The translations under genes were made by a program, and so were the position numbers. Under the pieces are notes generated by a model, which worked only from the letters and a program-made list of their open reading frames with translations, ran no database searches and was not told where the DNA came from. This document shows positions 33,690 through 44,134 of a DNA stretch of 64,000 nt, piece by piece (positions within the stretch are counted from its first letter, which is position 1; each line of letters starts with the position of its first letter). Origin of the DNA: Hemerocallis citrina (lineage: Eukaryota; Streptophyta; Magnoliopsida; Asparagales; Asphodelaceae); NCBI GenBank assembly GCA_017893485.1, contig CM030364.1, positions 38,523,038 through 38,587,037 of the forward strand, read 5' to 3'.

Positions 33690-36166
33690 TTTGTATTTCC
33701 ATTCTGTTCGTCTTCTTCAGCGATTGCTCCCTCGCTCCTTCTTTCTTCGACGAACCCAACGGAAAAAAAAAACCCTACCTCCGAAGAAGACGTGATCGAC
33801 ATCTCCGTCCGCTCCCCCTCTTCTCTCCCAACTCCAAAGATCGAAACCCTACTCTCTCATCCCCTCTTCGAAACGGAATACAAACCCTAGTTCTCCTCCT
33901 AATCGATTGTTTGGCTTGATTTGGACCTATTTTGTAAGGTATACACTATTTCTTTACCTCAATAATCTATATTTCTATTATTTTTTTTTAATTTGTATGT
34001 AGTAAATTCTTTAGAAATTGGCAAAAAATTTATATGCCTTAGTAGATTTTAGATGTAGAATCGGGTTGACTTCAAGTATATTTAATTACCGAATTATGTT
34101 GCTTGCGTTAGTAATTTGTAGAATTAGAATTGTATATACGAAATTAGTAAGAAACTTTTCAGTGCGGTTATGGTTGAAAACCCTGCAAATGACCGTAAAA
34201 AAATACGAAAGTTTGCGAGTAGGTTCGTCTCACGTAGTACAAGCCACCCCAAGTTGTAGAAGCGAGTTTCGAGTCACGGTTCGAGAGATACGGCCGCGTA
34301 TTGCTTTCGGTAAAAAAAACCAAGTAAAGCGGTACACGGCCGTATCTCCCGAACCGTGACTCGAAACTCACTTCTACAAGTTTGGGTGGCTTTCCCTACG
34401 TGAATTGGACTTAGTCGAAAAGTTGTATAATTTTCGGATGCCGTTTGCGCTGTTTGTTCAATTTCTCAAATGAGAAGTTTTTGACTTAGAATTTTCTAAG
34501 TGCGGTTATAGTTGAAAACCCTTCAAATGACCTCCAAAAAATACGAAACTTTGCGAGTTGGTTGGTGTCCCCTACGAGAAGCCAACCCTAGTTGTAGAAG
34601 CGAGTTTCGACTCACAGTTCGAGAGATACGGCCGCATATCGCTTTTGGTTGGAAAAAAACAACTAAAGCGGTACACGGCCGCATCTCGCAAACCGTGACT
34701 CGAAACTCGCTTCTACAAGTTCGATTGGCTTGCCCTTCGTGAATCCGATCAAGTCGGAAAGTTTCATAATTTTCGGATGCCGTTTGTGTGGTTTTCTCAA
34801 CTTCCTCGCATGAGAAGTTTTTGACTTAAAATTTTGCTAAGTGCGGTTAGATTAGAAAACCCTTCAAACGACCTCCAAAAAATACGAAACTTTGCGAGTT
34901 GGTTGGTATCCCCTACGAGAAGCCAACCCAAGTTATAGAAGCCAGTTTCGACTCACGGTTTGAGAGATACGGCCGCGTATCGCTTTCAGTTGGAAAAAAA
35001 CAACTAAAGCGGTACACGGCCGCATCTCTCAAACCGTGACTCGAAACTCACTTCTACAAGTTCGATTGGCTTGCCCTTCATGAATCCGACCAAGTCGGAA
35101 AGTTTCATAATTTTCGGATGCTGTTTGTGCGGTTTTCTCAACTTCCTCGCATGAGAAGTTTTTGACGTAGAATTTTGCTAAGTGTGGTTAGATTAGAAAA
35201 CCCTTCAAACGACCTCCCAAAAATAAGAAACTTTGCGAGTTGGTTGGTGTCCCCTACGAAAAGCCAACCCAAGTTGTAGAAGCAAGTTTTGACTCACGGT
35301 TCGAGAGATACGGCCGCGTATCGCTTTCGGTTGGAAAAAAACAACTAAAGCGGTACACGGCCGCATTTCTCAAACCGTGACTCGAAACTCGCTTCTACAA
35401 GTTTGATTGGCTTGCCTTTCATGAATCCGACCAAGTCGGAAAGTTTTATAATTTTCGGATGCCGTTTGTACGATTTTCTTCAATTCCTCAAATGAGAAGT
35501 TTTTGACTTAGAATTTTCTAAGTGCGGTTAGATTAGAAAACCCTTCAAACGACCTCCAAAAAATACGAAACCTTACGAGTTGGTTGGTGTCCCCTACGAG
35601 AAGCCACCCCAAGTTGTAGAAGTGAGTTTCGACTCATGGTTCGAGAGTTACGGATGCGTATCGCTTTCGGTTGGAAAAAATCAAGTTTAGCGGTACACGG
35701 CCGTATCTCGCAAACCGCGACTCGAAACTCGCTTCTACAAGCTTGGGTGGCTTGCCCTACATGAATCCGACCAAGTCGGAAAGGTTTATAATTTTCGGAT
35801 GCCGTTTGTGCGGTTTTCTCAAGTTTATTTTTTTAGAAGTTTTTGAGTCAGAACATTTTCTAAGTGCGGTTAGAGTTGAAAACACTTCAAACCACCTCCA
35901 AAAAATACGAAACTTTGTGAGTTGGATGATCTCATGTAGCACAAGAAACCAGAACTTGTATAAGTCAATTTGGACTCACGGTTAGAGAGAAACGGCCGTG
36001 TATCGCTTTTGGTTGAAATAAACTCAAATAAAGTGATACACGGCCGTATTTCTCGAACCGTTAGTGGAAACTGACTTTTACAAGTTGTTGTGGTTTGCAC
36101 ACTTATAAAAACACCATGCACAACGGTTTAGTACCCCTAACCGTTCTCATTTTCACGATTTCTTAG
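33690..36166 (+). promoter_or_regulatory. 5' leader exon and repeat-filled 5'-UTR intron of the transposase
   Basis: The segment 33690-33933 is CT-rich leader-like sequence ending in a conserved GTAAGG donor (GT at 33934). An acceptor TTTCTTAG ends at 36166, 2 bp before the transposase ATG. The right TIR has the same leader and donor before the PMD gene. I infer transcription starts in the TIR and a 2.23-kb intron removes the palindromic units. Confidence 0.55.
34130..36110. repeat. Six 340-bp tandem palindromic units (left)
   Basis: Core phrases (GAGAGATACGGCCGC or variants) recur at about 34289, 34630, 34970, 35310, 35650 and 35990. Each unit holds arms of about 75 bp around an A-rich loop, GAAGCGAGTTTCGACTCACG against CGTGACTCGAAACTCGCTTC, so each can fold alone. 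The last two units are most diverged. Confidence 0.88.
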
Positions 36167-36168
36167 GT

Positions 36169-38487
36169 ATGGACAGTTTCGAAGAAAGTTCTGTTGCCGG
36201 AGAGAAATTTGTTTGTACACAACAAATTGGCGAGTATCTTCCTCATGTTGACGAGCACCTAAAACCGAAGATTGGTATGACATTTCCCATTCTTGAGGAA
36301 GCGAAAAAATTTTATTCATCATATTGCAAATGTGCGGGATTGGAAATAAATATAAGGGAAACGATGTAGTGGATAAATCATATGTTTGTAATAAAGCCGG
36401 GGAGTCACCGAATAATCATAATGAAACTAGACGAGGTACAACTTCTAGAACGGGTTGCAAAGCTTTCGTTCGTGTCAAACTAAACCCACATAGTAATTCA
36501 CAAAGTAATTCGTGGATTCTTTATTCGTTAAATGAAGCACACAATCACGAATTTACTTCACCCGGTAGATGTCACTTGCTACCTCGAAACCGTGAATTGA
36601 CTAAGACAGATAAAAAAGTAATTGGTCAACTTACCGAAGCTAATGTCCCTGTATGCAAACAAATGCTATTCTTTGAAGGTGCAAGTGGAGGTAATGAGAA
36701 AATTGGGTTCACCGAAACCGATGTCAGAAATCTCAGGAGAGACGAGATGGAGGGTTTAAAAGGACACGACGTACAAATGCTACTTGATTTTTTTGAATCC
36801 AAAAAGGAGACCGATCCTTTATTCTATTTTAATTACCAATGTGATCCTGAAGGGCGATTGTCACATTGTATCTGGGTGGATGGTATCGCTAGAAAGAATT
36901 ATGAAGTATTCGGGGATGTTCTTTGCTTTGACGCTACCTACAACACAAACCGATACGGGATGTTGTTCGTACCATTTGTTGGATTCAACCATCATTGGCA
37001 ATCAATATTCCTAGGTTGTGGGTTCATCCCCAACGAGAAGACATCCTCATTTGAGTGGTTTTTTGAAAAGTGGCGAGAAGCAATGGGCTTTGATCCGATC
37101 AACATCATGACAGATGAGGATCGTGGGATAACTTCTGCAATTTCCAAAGTTTTTCCAATCACGTCACATAGATATTGCATTTGGCATATTTTGGATAAGC
37201 TACCGCATGAAGTGTGCATGTCAAATAACGTTGATGAGTTCAGGGATGCTTTGAAGACTATTATTTATGCGGCGGAATTTAAAACAGAATTCGAATAGAA
37301 GTGGAAAAATTTGATCTCCCAGTACAAACTGGAGAATAACAAATGGTTGAAGGAAAAATTTGAGATCCGCAAAAAATGGGCTCCTGTGTACGCAAGAGAC
37401 TCATTTTGGGGGGGCATGTTGAGTACCCAACGTAGCGAATCGCTACATTCATCCTTGAAGCACCATACTCATAAAAAGTACTCACTACATGAATTTGCCA
37501 TCATCTTTGACCGACTCTTAGTAAAACAAAGACATGATAAACTTAAAGAAACATATCGTAATCGTGAGGAGCGGCCAAAATTGAAGACCGAATGGGCATT
37601 GAAGTCACAAATGGCAGGAACATACACTTAGAAGATTTTCTACAAATTTCAACAAGAAGTTGTCAAAAGCTTATTACTTAATGTGAGTTTAATTGCGAGT
37701 ATGGATACACCAGATAGTGCAGCTTATTCTGTAACAGTTTGTGGAAATTCAGAACCGGGGAGGGTGATTTCTTATTGTAAAATCACTGAAATTGCCTTGT
37801 TCCATGTACGACTTCGTAGGCATTCCCTGCAAACATCTACTGGCAGTTATTCGGTTCACAGATCACACCGCACTATCCGAACAATATATTTGTAGGCGAT
37901 TGACCAGGGATCAATTGAGAAGAAGCAGTATACCGGTTCCCAATAGTATGGGCGACAATTTTGCCTCTCATTATTGTGAACTGACTATGCACTCAAGACA
38001 TTTGGTCGATCTTGGTTGTTCTTCAGAGCGAGGATACAAGTACATGCTCGACCACATGCTGAAGGGAATCGAAGGCTTTGCTAACATTGAGTCAGTGAAC
38101 AGCACACCACATGAAGGTAGCGCACAACCTGAGAGTGGTGGACATGCACATGCACATGCACATGTAGGTGACCCTGCGCAGTGCACCACAAAGGGGAGGC
38201 CTAAAGGGAAACGGTTGAAGTCTATAAGAGAAGGTCAAAAAACGAAGAGGCCAAGACTTTGCAGGACATGCCTTCGTGTCGTAGGTCACGATACATGGAA
38301 TTGCCCAAAAAATGTAGCAAGGTATTATATAAGAGATTTTGTATTTGTTAATTGAACTTCAATGAATGTATACTTGTTATAGTCGGTACTAACTCATTCT
38401 TCTTCCTTATTCAGTGGATCGGTAGGGAATGAAGAAGCTCCAAACATTGTAAAGAGTGATGATGACGAAGGCGAAGGTTCGTGCTAG
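36169..38487 (+). pseudogene. FAR1-type MULE transposase, broken
   Basis: ATG at 36169. N-terminal FAR1-type DNA-binding domain (GMTFPILEEAKKFYSSYCKCAG; CKAFVRVKL; HNHEF at about 36545). The MULE transposase core follows with all three acidic residues: CFDATY (Asp 36930), MTDEDRG (about 37112) and RSESLHS (Glu about 37437). Then a SWIM-type zinc finger (GIPCKHLLAV, about 37820-37850) and a C-terminal GRPKGKR...CRTCLRVVGHDTWNC knuckle (38195-38307). An intron 38322-38414 leads to a short acidic last exon ending at 38487. Breaks: frameshift near 36355, TAG at 37296 and 37629, frameshift near 37790. It would cut and join the TIR ends. A (HA)n run lies at 38141. Confidence 0.9.
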
Positions 38488-39076
38488 GGGGTTTTAAGTA
38501 CTTAAATATGTATGTCATATCAAATTTTCAAGATAATCACCGAATAATTGCTGAATTTTATATTTTTTTGTGCAGATAATTATTAATTTCGACTCGATTA
38601 TTAACTTATATATATATATATTTTGGTGTAGGTCTGGAATGAAACCAAAAAACGCGCCCAATGGAAAGAAACAATGCGTTGAAAAATTCGTTGCTTTTGG
38701 ATTGTATATATGTGGTTAATTGAATGTATCTGTTTGGTACAAGTAAATTAATGATGTATTTAATCAGAGTGTAATCTCTATATGTCAGTTTATTTTGTGT
38801 ATTTGTGAACTACACATGTTGCTATCGATTTTGATCTTGTATTTGGGTAGCAAATGTTTATATATGTCGAAATTTGTGAATTTTGAAGATGTGTGCAATT
38901 TGGGCAAGTCGATCTGTTTGTGAATTATTTGGTAATAAAAAATGTCTGGATGCCGATGTGAACAGATTTATTATTTGTGTGGGAGATTGTGTATTTTATG
39001 GATGATATATCTATATTGTCGAAAATGTGAAAATGTACGCAGTATTGAAGAAAAGATGCTGCCAGATACTCTCTAC
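38488..39076. other. AT-rich downstream region of transposase
   Basis: Probable 3' UTR and spacer; no gene seen. Confidence 0.45.
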
Positions 39077-39412
39077 TAAACCCGTTATTGATGATAGCAG
39101 GTTACGATAACTTAACCCGTCATTTTCAATAACGGGTTAAGTAGATAGATATTGGCAGTCCTTAACCAATACTTCACATGTAGGGGATGAAGTTCGGGCA
39201 ATATCTCTCCACGTAACCCGTTATTGGCGTTAACAGTTTTATATGACCTAACCCGTTATTACCAATGACGGGGTAAGGAGATAGATATTGGCAGTCCTTA
39301 ACCAATACTTCACATGTAGGGGATGAAGTTCGGCCAATATCTCTCCACTTAACCCGTTATTAGCGTTGACGGTTTTATATCATCTAACCCGTTATTACCA
39401 ATGACGGGTTAG
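39077..39412. repeat. Hairpin array 1 (AACCCGTT/AACGGGTT)
   Basis: About five hairpins, each with a stem TTAACCCGTY/ RACGGGTTAA and variable loop of 8-12 bp, arranged in pairs. Between pairs is GATATTGGCAG...GGGCAATATCTC, itself an inverted repeat. The unit (about 128 bp) is repeated two and a half times. Confidence 0.85.
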
Positions 39413-39433
39413 GTTGAGGTTTATTTACGGAAC

Positions 39434-39578
39434 TTTCCACTTTGTGGACTATATCTTCTTTTGTTGATACATATACATATTTGTTCATTCACAACAAATA
39501 ACTTAATGAACTTTTGTCTGTGTTGGATATATCTTCTTTTGTTGATACATATACAAATTTGTTCATTCACAACAAGCC
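39434..39578. repeat. Direct repeat of about 58 bp
   Basis: TATATCTTCTTTTGTTGATA followed by CATATACA(T/A)ATTTGTTCATTCACAACAA occurs at about 39446-39493 and 39525-39573. Confidence 0.75.
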
Positions 39579-39734
39579 ATTTGCAACAACAAATTTATTC
39601 ATATATCAAACATTACAAACTGGCAAGAACAGGTTGTTTGAAGATACATATAATGCGTACATAACTCAAGCAAATTGACATTACAAAGTCATCCTTTGAC
39701 ACTCTACTTCAAAATTGAAATTAATTTAGTATAC

Positions 39735-40250
39735 AAGTACATGCTCGGTTTCTTCTCAAATTGATAGGAAGGACTGCTGACTCTGCCTTTTTTTGATTGC
39801 ATAAGTAGTAGTTATCCCCCCTGCATACAATTTAGTTCACTACTATTACATAGAGGTAAAAATTCTCCGTTTCTTGGGATAGCGTAGTAGTGGGTGTAAC
39901 CGTATATTCAAAGTACTTGACAACTTCTTGACACGCACTCCTCATATTCGTACTATTTGTTGCGCGATTGTGAGGTGTGCATGCCAAGAAGTTGAAAAGT
40001 AGCATGAATACACTGTGGCACCCACCACTACTCCATCACCCACCACTACTCCATCATACGAAGCAGAGAATTTTTACACTCTGTGTAACAATAGAGAATG
40101 AATGTGTATGAACGGAGGACAATTGCTACTTATGCAAACACATCTAAAAGCTAGAAAAAAGAAGACTAAGGGAAATGAATATAAAAAGGGCAGAGTCAGC
40201 GGCCCTTCCTACCACTTGAGAGAAACCGAGCATGCACTTGTACACTGAAA
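39735..40250. repeat. Imperfect foldback of about 515 bp
   Basis: The left arm (39735-39895, including ATGCTCGGTTTC and TGCTGACTCTGCC) pairs with the right arm (40060-40250, GGCAGAGTCAGCGGC and GAAACCGAGCATGC). The loop is about 160 bp. It has no coding frame. It resembles a MITE or long hairpin precursor. Confidence 0.75.
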
Positions 40251-40781
40251 TGTTCATGCACAAGTCTCTCTACTCCTGCATCTTCATACACTTATATTTG
40301 CAGTAGTAACCGACCATCTTTGAACTCAAATTTCTTTCATAACTCAAACTTCTTCCTCCCTATTTAGAAGAAAAGATTATCTTGAAGAGAAGAAGAGAAG
40401 ATTGAATCCTCATATTTTTTCATCTACTGAGTTATGAACTGAAGTCTCTCATTTGAGTTATCTTGAAGAGAAGAAGAGAAGACTCATTTGAGTTATGAAC
40501 TGAAGTCTCTCAGTTATAGGGCAGATTAGAAGGAGGGGAGCATGATATGACATCAATCTTGTACACTGCAATGCTCATCAATAGGGCTGAATCAAAACAA
40601 GAAGAAGAAGAAGACAAGGAGGGATCAAAACAAGAAGAAGAAGAAGACAAGATGGTTAAATCCTTGATATCCACCAAAGTATGATACAAGGCTCCAAAAA
40701 ATAGTAGCAAGGATAGCAATTGTCTCCAACAAATTGATACACATCTCAAAATGTACAGACCATGTCTGTAAATTGCACATG
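40251..40781. repeat. Short local duplications
   Basis: AGTTATCTTGAAGAGAAGAA-type sequence with TGAACTGAAGTCTCTCA is duplicated (40378-40458 and 40456-40513), and ATCAAAACAAGAAGAAGAAG is duplicated at 40585 and 40623. No gene seen. Confidence 0.6.
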
Positions 40782-41106
40782 GATAACCCGTTGTTGGTGA
40801 CAACGGGTTAATTACACTTAACCCGTCGGTACCAAGAATGAGTTAAGTATACTTGATCTATGCCAAAACTTGGTCTCTACATGATGAACCACTATCAATA
40901 TTTGTCAACGTAACCCGTTGTTACGGATAACGGGTTAAGTTAACAAAGATCGTTATCACCAACAACGGGTTAAGTACACTTATATTTGCAGAAGTTTATG
41001 GCTACATGAGATGGCGAAGTTCTGCCAATATATGTTAACTTAATCCGTTATTGACGATAACGGGTTAAGTACATAGAACCCGTTATCGTAAATAACGGGT
41101 TAAGTG
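40782..41106. repeat. Hairpin array 2 (AACCCGTT/AACGGGTT)
   Basis: Six hairpins of the same family, paired, with spacers related to those of arrays 1 and 3 (CTATATTTGCAGAAGTTTAT...GTTCTGCCAATAT). Confidence 0.85.
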
Positions 41107-41397
41107 TACCTATATCAGTAGTACTGATAATTATTAAATCGCATGTAAAAAATGTGTAAACAAGTTTGTAAATATAATATATAAAGTAGTTCACTTAATG
41201 AAAACAATTTATGATAAATTATTCAAACACCACATTGACCATACTAAAACCTGCTGCAAAAAAGCTGCTCATAAAATTTTATATAATCAGCTTTCCATAG
41301 ATGTTCGTTACGCGATTTCAAATTTTGTATGTAAACAAACAAATTTTTAAAACATTTACACGATTTCAGTCAGACAGGTTTAAACAATTATGTTAGA
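41107..41397. other. AT-rich spacer, no gene seen
   Basis: No frame, repeat or RNA recognised. Confidence 0.4.
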
Positions 41398-41492
41398 TAT
41401 AATTTTTGGTTGGGTTAGAGTACCTTGTAGGGTTAGAGTAGGGTTACAGTAGGTTAAGGGCAGGGTTAGGGTTAGTAGGGGTTAGGGGTTTG
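41398..41492 (+). repeat. Degenerate TTAGGG-like block, left
   Basis: GGGTTAG/AGGGTTA units (for example CAGGGTTAGGGTTAGTAGGG) are repeated irregularly. The inverted counterpart is at 43001-43062. Confidence 0.75.
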
Positions 41493-41539
41493 GTTAGATC
41501 TTGTTTTTTATTTATTTCAATTCCTCGCCACGTAACTAC

Positions 41540-42610
41540 AAAAAACCAACTATAGATCCCCACATGTAAAGAGAAAACCAAATGTAGCATTTGTTGGTTT
41601 TTAGGAAGCCATAACACGAAGAAGATAGAGACGGGAAGATGAGGAAAAAACCACATGTATATTCCCATATGTACCCTATACAAGAAAAAAACACATGTAC
41701 ATCCCCACATATACCGTATACATGAAAAAAAACACATGTAGATCCCCACATGCTGATATCCCTAATGGAAAAGCCTAACCAGATGCGTCACGTGATCCGC
41801 ATCTCGTCATCAGATCCAATTAATTGGCCATCAAGAACTGGATCTATACATAGGGATTTTCCCATATATAGGCTACATGTGGGGATGTACATGTGATTAT
41901 GTAGTTTAGGTTTTTTCCATATTGAAGTGTCTGGAATAATAGTAGGCGGGTGTTGAGTTCTGCTTGTTTAGCTTGGTACTTTTTTCCACTTAGGTGTATG
42001 CTCAAAGTTTTCTGGCTTGTGGTGGTCACTTGGCTTAGATGACAACACCACTTCTTTGGTGGAGACAACGGCCTACACTCTAGATTGTGGAAACGTAGCC
42101 TATATGATTGTGGAAATGAAGCCTATATTGGGAAAAAACCACATGTAGATCCCCACATGTAGCCTACATGGAGAAAAAACCACATGTACAACCCCACATT
42201 TAGCCTATGTGATGGAAAAACCACATGTAGATCCCCACATATAGCCTATATGATGCAAAAATCACATGTAGATCCCCACATATAGCCTATATGGGAAAAA
42301 AATCACATGTAGATCCTACATGTAGCCTATATGGGGGAAAAACCATATGTAGATCCTCATATGTAGCCTATATGGAGAAAAACTACATGTAGATCCCACA
42401 TGTAGCCTATATGGGGGAAAAACCACATGTAGATCCCCACATGTAGCCTATATGGAAAAAAAACCACATGTAGATCCCACATGTAGCCTATATGGGAGAA
42501 AAACTACATGTAGATCTCCACATGTAGCCTATATATGGAAAAAAACATGTAGATCCCACATATAGCCTACATGGGGGAAAAACCACATGTAGATCCCCAC
42601 ATGCATGTAC
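41540..42610. repeat. ACATGTAG minisatellite
   Basis: A unit of about 45 bp (ACCACATGTAGATCCCCACA then TGTAGCCTATATGGGGGAAAA) is repeated about eleven times at 42130-42605, with a related, more degenerate block at 41540-41755. A 70-bp phrase (ATCCCTAATGGAAAAGC...CAGATC) follows both blocks (41757 and 42656). Open frames here only read the repeat. Confidence 0.88.
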
Positions 42611-43000
42611 AAAAGGACCAATACAGATGTGGAATCTCGCTGTGATAATGATGGTATCCCTAATGGAAAAGCACGAATGCGTTATTAGAGCACCACGCCA
42701 CCAGATCTTTTTCTCTTCGTAGTAGAACAAGTTCAATATGGGAAAAAACTAAAGTACTTAGCCAAATGTAGATCCTACATGTAGCCTACATAGCGTCAAA
42801 TTGATTGACTGATGGATGGATGGATTCATTAATCTGGGAATTTAGAACGGCCCGTTAATGTGCTACAAGTTAACGACTTGTACTACAAGTAAAGATTTTT
42901 GCCATGTTGTACATGTGGTTCTACATGTTGCAAAGTAAAATCTAAAGGTGGGGATCTACAAATATTAACCTAATTAATCAAAACAAAAAACAAATACTCA

Positions 43001-43062
43001 CTACTAACCCCTAACCCTACACTAACCCTATCTTAACCTAACCCTAACCCTAACCCTTGGGT
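43001..43062 (-). repeat. Degenerate TTAGGG-like block, right
   Basis: CCCTAACC units (CTAACCCTAACCCTAACCC near 43038-43056), in opposite orientation to 41398-41492. Confidence 0.78.
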
Positions 43063-43267
43063 TGAAATCTCATAATTTATTTTTTGAACTTTTTCACCAC
43101 CAATAACAAGCTCAAATTTATAGTGGTTAGTTACGTGGCAGTAAATGAAAATTAATAAAAAAATATAAACAATTATGGACATATTAATGTCACCTTGCAC
43201 AGTTCAGGAGACAATTCTCGCAAAGAGTAAAGAGAAATTTGTAGAAAACCCAAAATTTCAAACTCCC
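43063..43267. other. AT-rich spacer
   Basis: Nothing recognised. Confidence 0.4.
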
Positions 43268-43720
43268 TAACCCGTTCTTCACAAGAACGGGTTAAGGGAC
43301 CTTAACCCGTTATTTATAAGAACGGGTTAAGTAAGTAGATTTTGACAGTATATTTTGATAACTTGGATAAGGTCCTCCCAATAACTTTCTACCTAACTCG
43401 TTCTTGTCAACAACGAGTTAAGTGAACTTAACCCGTTATTCACAAGAACGGTTTAAAGAGAGTGACATTGGCAGAACTTTGGTCTGTAGGAGTTAAAGGA
43501 CTGCCAATATCGCTCTACCTAACTCGTTGTCGTGAAGAACGGATTAAGGTCACATTACACGTTTTTCACAATGACGGGTTAAGAAGAGCCATATTAGCAG
43601 AACTTTATTAAGACATGGTCTGTAGGCTTCCAAAGGACTGTCAATACCTCTCTACCTAACCCGTCCTTAGTGATAACGGGTTAAGCTCAAATAACCCGTT
43701 ATCGTCAATAACGGGTTAAG
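43268..43720. repeat. Hairpin array 3 (AACCCGTT/AACGGGTT)
   Basis: Eight hairpins in four pairs; within a pair the hairpins lie about 35 bp apart, and pairs are spaced about 125-140 bp. Spacers carry CATTGGCAGAACTTTGGTCT and GGACTGCCAATATC, an inverted repeat. Several stems show paired changes (for example AACTCGTT with AACGAGTT at 43393). Confidence 0.87.
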
Positions 43721-44134
43721 TATAGATATTTGTGCAGCACTTTTGTTTGTGTTTGGCTGTGTACATTTTTTCTGATACGGAAACGACTTCATCAAATGTT
43801 GTTCACAAATTCACCTACAACATCACATCAAAGTAAATAATACAACAGATATCTTCATAAGAAAGTTGAAGGCGTAAAAATGTACAATGTCAACCAAACC
43901 ACTTAATTAAATGAAATGAATTCAATTTTCAAAAATTTACACCAAAATTATAAATATGAAGTTGGACATGTCCAAAATACAAAAATTACAAAAGAAGGCG
44001 TTCTCCACTTTGGCTTGTACACCATGCCCGGTATTCACCTACAACAATTTATCAACATAGAAACAAACAATATGTTAGTTACTGCAATAACAAAATCACC
44101 AACCAAAAGATACGCTATTACAGAGTATTAGAGA
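43721..44134. other. Spacer downstream of the PMD gene, no gene seen
   Basis: The plus-strand frame 43916-44131 has no recognisable domain; the region is probably the PMD gene's 3' UTR and spacer. Confidence 0.4.

Larger units (their letters stand above)
33481..36140 (+). repeat. Left terminal inverted repeat of the MULE
   Basis: It contains, in order: an outer segment with two AACCCGTT hairpins (33585-33680), a CT-rich transcribed-leader-like segment (33690-33933), a conserved GTAAGG donor and six 340-bp palindromic units (about 34130-36100). The reverse complement is at about 46990-49638. Because units vary, the inner boundary is approximate. Confidence 0.85.

Noticed and set aside
42125..42610. 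CRISPR-like array
   Set aside because: The spacers are as repetitive as the repeats, and the DNA is plant nuclear; it is a minisatellite.
41444..42736. Minus-strand frames rich in Cys, Phe and Met
   Set aside because: They read the ACATGTAG minisatellite; no domain.
41398..43062. True telomere or chromosome end
   Set aside because: Blocks are short, degenerate, internal and inverted relative to each other.
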